From assembly GCA_027021085.1 (NCBI GenBank), contig JALUVB010000016.1, positions 1 through 18,780 on the forward strand: a stretch of 18,780 nucleotides of DNA, in the 5' to 3' direction. This document shows positions 17,550 to 18,780 of this stretch, in pieces. Below the pieces are notes generated by a model that made no database searches, was not told the origin of the DNA, and saw only the letters and a list, made by a program, of their open reading frames with translations. The stretch's first letter is position 1, and each line of letters begins with the position of its first letter. Position numbers and translations under genes: made by a program. This stretch comes from a bacterium. Its GTDB lineage: Bacteria; CAIJMQ01; JAADFP01.

Positions 17550-18448
17550 AGGATTATCCCCTTCTGCACGTGGAGCCTATTCTTTGCCTCTTCCCAGATT
17601 ACAGAATTTCTACCATCCAGGACTTCACCGGTAATTTCTTTTCCCCGGTGCGCAGGGAGGCAGTGCATTACCAGGCAATCAGGAGCGGCCTGGGCAAGTA
17701 GAGAGGTGTTTACCTGGTAGGGAGCAAATGTTTCCTCTCTTTCTTTTTCTTCTTTTTCCATCCCCATACTTGTCCAGACATCGGTATAAATCACCTGGGC
17801 ATCTTTTACTGCCTTATATGGATCCGGTATATAGGCAGGTTTCCTCCTGAGCCACCCTCTTTTTTCCAGTTCTTCCCACTGGGGCTGAAATCCGGGAGGT
17901 GTGCTTACCACAAGCTCAAAATCCAGGGCCTGGTAGGCCAGTATCCAGGAGTGGCATACATTGTTCCCATCACCTATATATACTACCCTGATATCTTTGT
18001 AGGTGCCTTTTTTCTCTCTGATGGTGAAGAGGTCAGAAACTATCTGGCAGGGATGCAAAAAGTCGCTTAGCCCGTTGATTACCGGAACGGAGGAATTCTT
18101 GGCCAATTCTTCCACTCTATCCTGGGCAAAGGTACGCAGCAGCAAAATATCCAGGTAACCCGAAAGTACCCGGGCGGTATCTCCTATGGTCTCTCCTCTT
18201 CCCAGCTGAGTATCCCTTCCCGGCAGGTAAATGGCCCTTCCTGCCAGCTCTTCCATAGCTACCTGGAAGGACACCCTGGTGCGAGTGGAGGGCTTTTCAA
18301 ATATCATTCCCATGAATCTTCCTTTTAAAAGGGGAACAATCTTTTCCCCTTTCTCCCTGCGCTCTTTCAACTCCTCGCTTACCCGGAAAATATCCTCAAA
18401 ATCCTCTGCATTCAGATTACCCAGATTAAGAAAGTCACGCTTCTCCAT
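17516..18448 (-). CDS. argF: ornithine carbamoyltransferase
   Basis: This enzyme joins ornithine and carbamoyl phosphate to give citrulline in arginine biosynthesis. The 310 residues match the family. Signatures are STRTR (54-58, carbamoyl phosphate), HPCQ (132-135), DVWTSMG (223-229, ornithine loop) and HCLPAHRG (262-269, with the catalytic Cys). These distinguish it from aspartate carbamoyltransferase. The ATG at 18448 has GGAG at 5 nt. The start overlaps the upstream aminotransferase by 14 nt and the end overlaps the phospholipase D-family gene. Linkage to argD supports an anabolic role, but a catabolic argF-type enzyme cannot be ruled out by sequence alone. Confidence 0.95.
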   Translation of the reverse strand: MEKRDFLNLGNLNAEDFEDIFRVSEELKERREKGEKIVPLLKGRFMGMIFEKPSTRTRVSFQVAMEELAGRAIYLPGRDTQLGRGETIGDTARVLSGYLDILLLRTFAQDRVEELAKNSSVPVINGLSDFLHPCQIVSDLFTIREKKGTYKDIRVVYIGDGNNVCHSWILAYQALDFELVVSTPPGFQPQWEELEKRGWLRRKPAYIPDPYKAVKDAQVIYTDVWTSMGMEKEEKEREETFAPYQVNTSLLAQAAPDCLVMHCLPAHRGKEITGEVLDGRNSVIWEEAKNRLHVQKGIILWCMRKEKELG

Positions 18449-18780
18449 TATTGCTCCCGAATTCTTCCAGACACTCTTCTATTATTTTCATAGCCAGGTT
18501 CACTTCCTCTTCCTTTACAATAAGGGGAGGAAGTAAACGGACTACACTCTTTCCCGCTATGCCGATAAGCAACCCCTTCCCCTGAGCGAGTCTGCGGATT
18601 TCGCCTGCTTCTCCCTCTATTTCCACTCCAATCATTAATCCTGTACCCCTGATTTCTTTTATGAAACGGAATTTATCCTTTAAGGAGGCAAGGCGGGAAA
18701 AGATATCTTCCCCTTTTAGTCGAGCATTTTCCACAATACCTTCTTCTGAAAGCACCTCGAGCACCTCGCAGGCCACACGT
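18435..18780 (-). CDS. argD: acetylornithine aminotransferase, C-terminal part only
   Basis: The frame is open from the right window edge to the stop at 18435, about 114 codons. It matches the C-terminal domain of class III PLP aminotransferases: FIKEIRGTGLMIGVEIEG, then GKSVVRLLPPLIVKEEEV and a final helix. The PLP-binding lysine lies outside the window. The specific call rests on the neighbour argF, which overlaps it by 14 nt, because argD-argF is a common pair. Another ornithine or omega-amino acid aminotransferase is possible from this fragment alone. Confidence 0.82.
   Translation of the reverse strand, partial: RVACEVLEVLSEEGIVENARLKGEDIFSRLASLKDKFRFIKEIRGTGLMIGVEIEGEAGEIRRLAQGKGLLIGIAGKSVVRLLPPLIVKEEEVNLAMKIIEECLEEFGSNNGEA

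Noticed and set aside
1-18780. CRISPR arrays, insertion sequences, rRNA genes, phage genes or defence systems
   Set aside because: I saw no spaced direct repeats, transposase or integrase motifs, rRNA segments or defence domains. The window is a housekeeping locus.

Overview
All recognisable genes in this 18.8 kb window lie on the minus strand, so the biological reading order runs from the right edge to the left edge. The window is a bacterial informational locus. After the end of an arginine-biosynthesis operon come a tRNA cluster and then one nearly unbroken ribosomal protein, RNA polymerase and elongation factor operon. GC content looks moderate, intergenic gaps are mostly 1-15 nt or overlaps, and clear Shine-Dalgarno sequences precede most genes. 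The five tRNA genes lack an encoded CCA. I cannot fix the phylum. The gene order is the common bacterial one, but the RNA polymerase genes are fused, which is established for Helicobacter/Wolinella and Wolbachia and otherwise rare. The protein sequences (for example the EF-Tu cysteine cluster and the RpoC F-loop insertion) do not look like either of those groups, so an uncultivated lineage with an independent fusion is my best inference.

Layout in transcription order. (1) 18780-17010: the 3' end of an argD-type aminotransferase, argF, and a small secreted phospholipase-D-family protein, chained by 14 and 34 nt overlaps. (2) 16912-16258: a strong promoter with a very short leader drives tRNA-Thr(UGU), tRNA-Tyr, tRNA-Gly(UCC), tRNA-Thr(GGU) and then rpmG (L33). 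(3) 16253-15274: a second strong promoter sits just after rpmG and drives tRNA-Trp, secE and nusG. Its transcript would start with a 5'-terminal hairpin. (4) 15272-13189: rplK, rplA, rplJ and rplL, almost without gaps. (5) 13188-12924: the longest gap inside the operon (265 nt). It contains a 138-nt inverted-repeat element that can fold into a four-helix, cloverleaf-like structure. (6) 12923-5127: a single 2598-codon rpoB-rpoC fusion gene. (7) 5173-1: rpsL (starting inside the end of rpoBC), rpsG, fusA, tuf, rpsJ and the first part of rplC.

Together the genes make core transcription and translation machinery: RNA polymerase beta-beta', NusG, the L11/L1/L10/L12 stalk region, S12 and S7, EF-G, EF-Tu, S10 (also an antitermination factor) and L3, plus the SecE translocon subunit. 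The points most worth a second look are the fused polymerase with altered residues next to its catalytic aspartates, the structured element in front of it, the 47-nt rpoBC/rpsL overlap, and the secreted nuclease/phospholipase-like gene coupled to argF.
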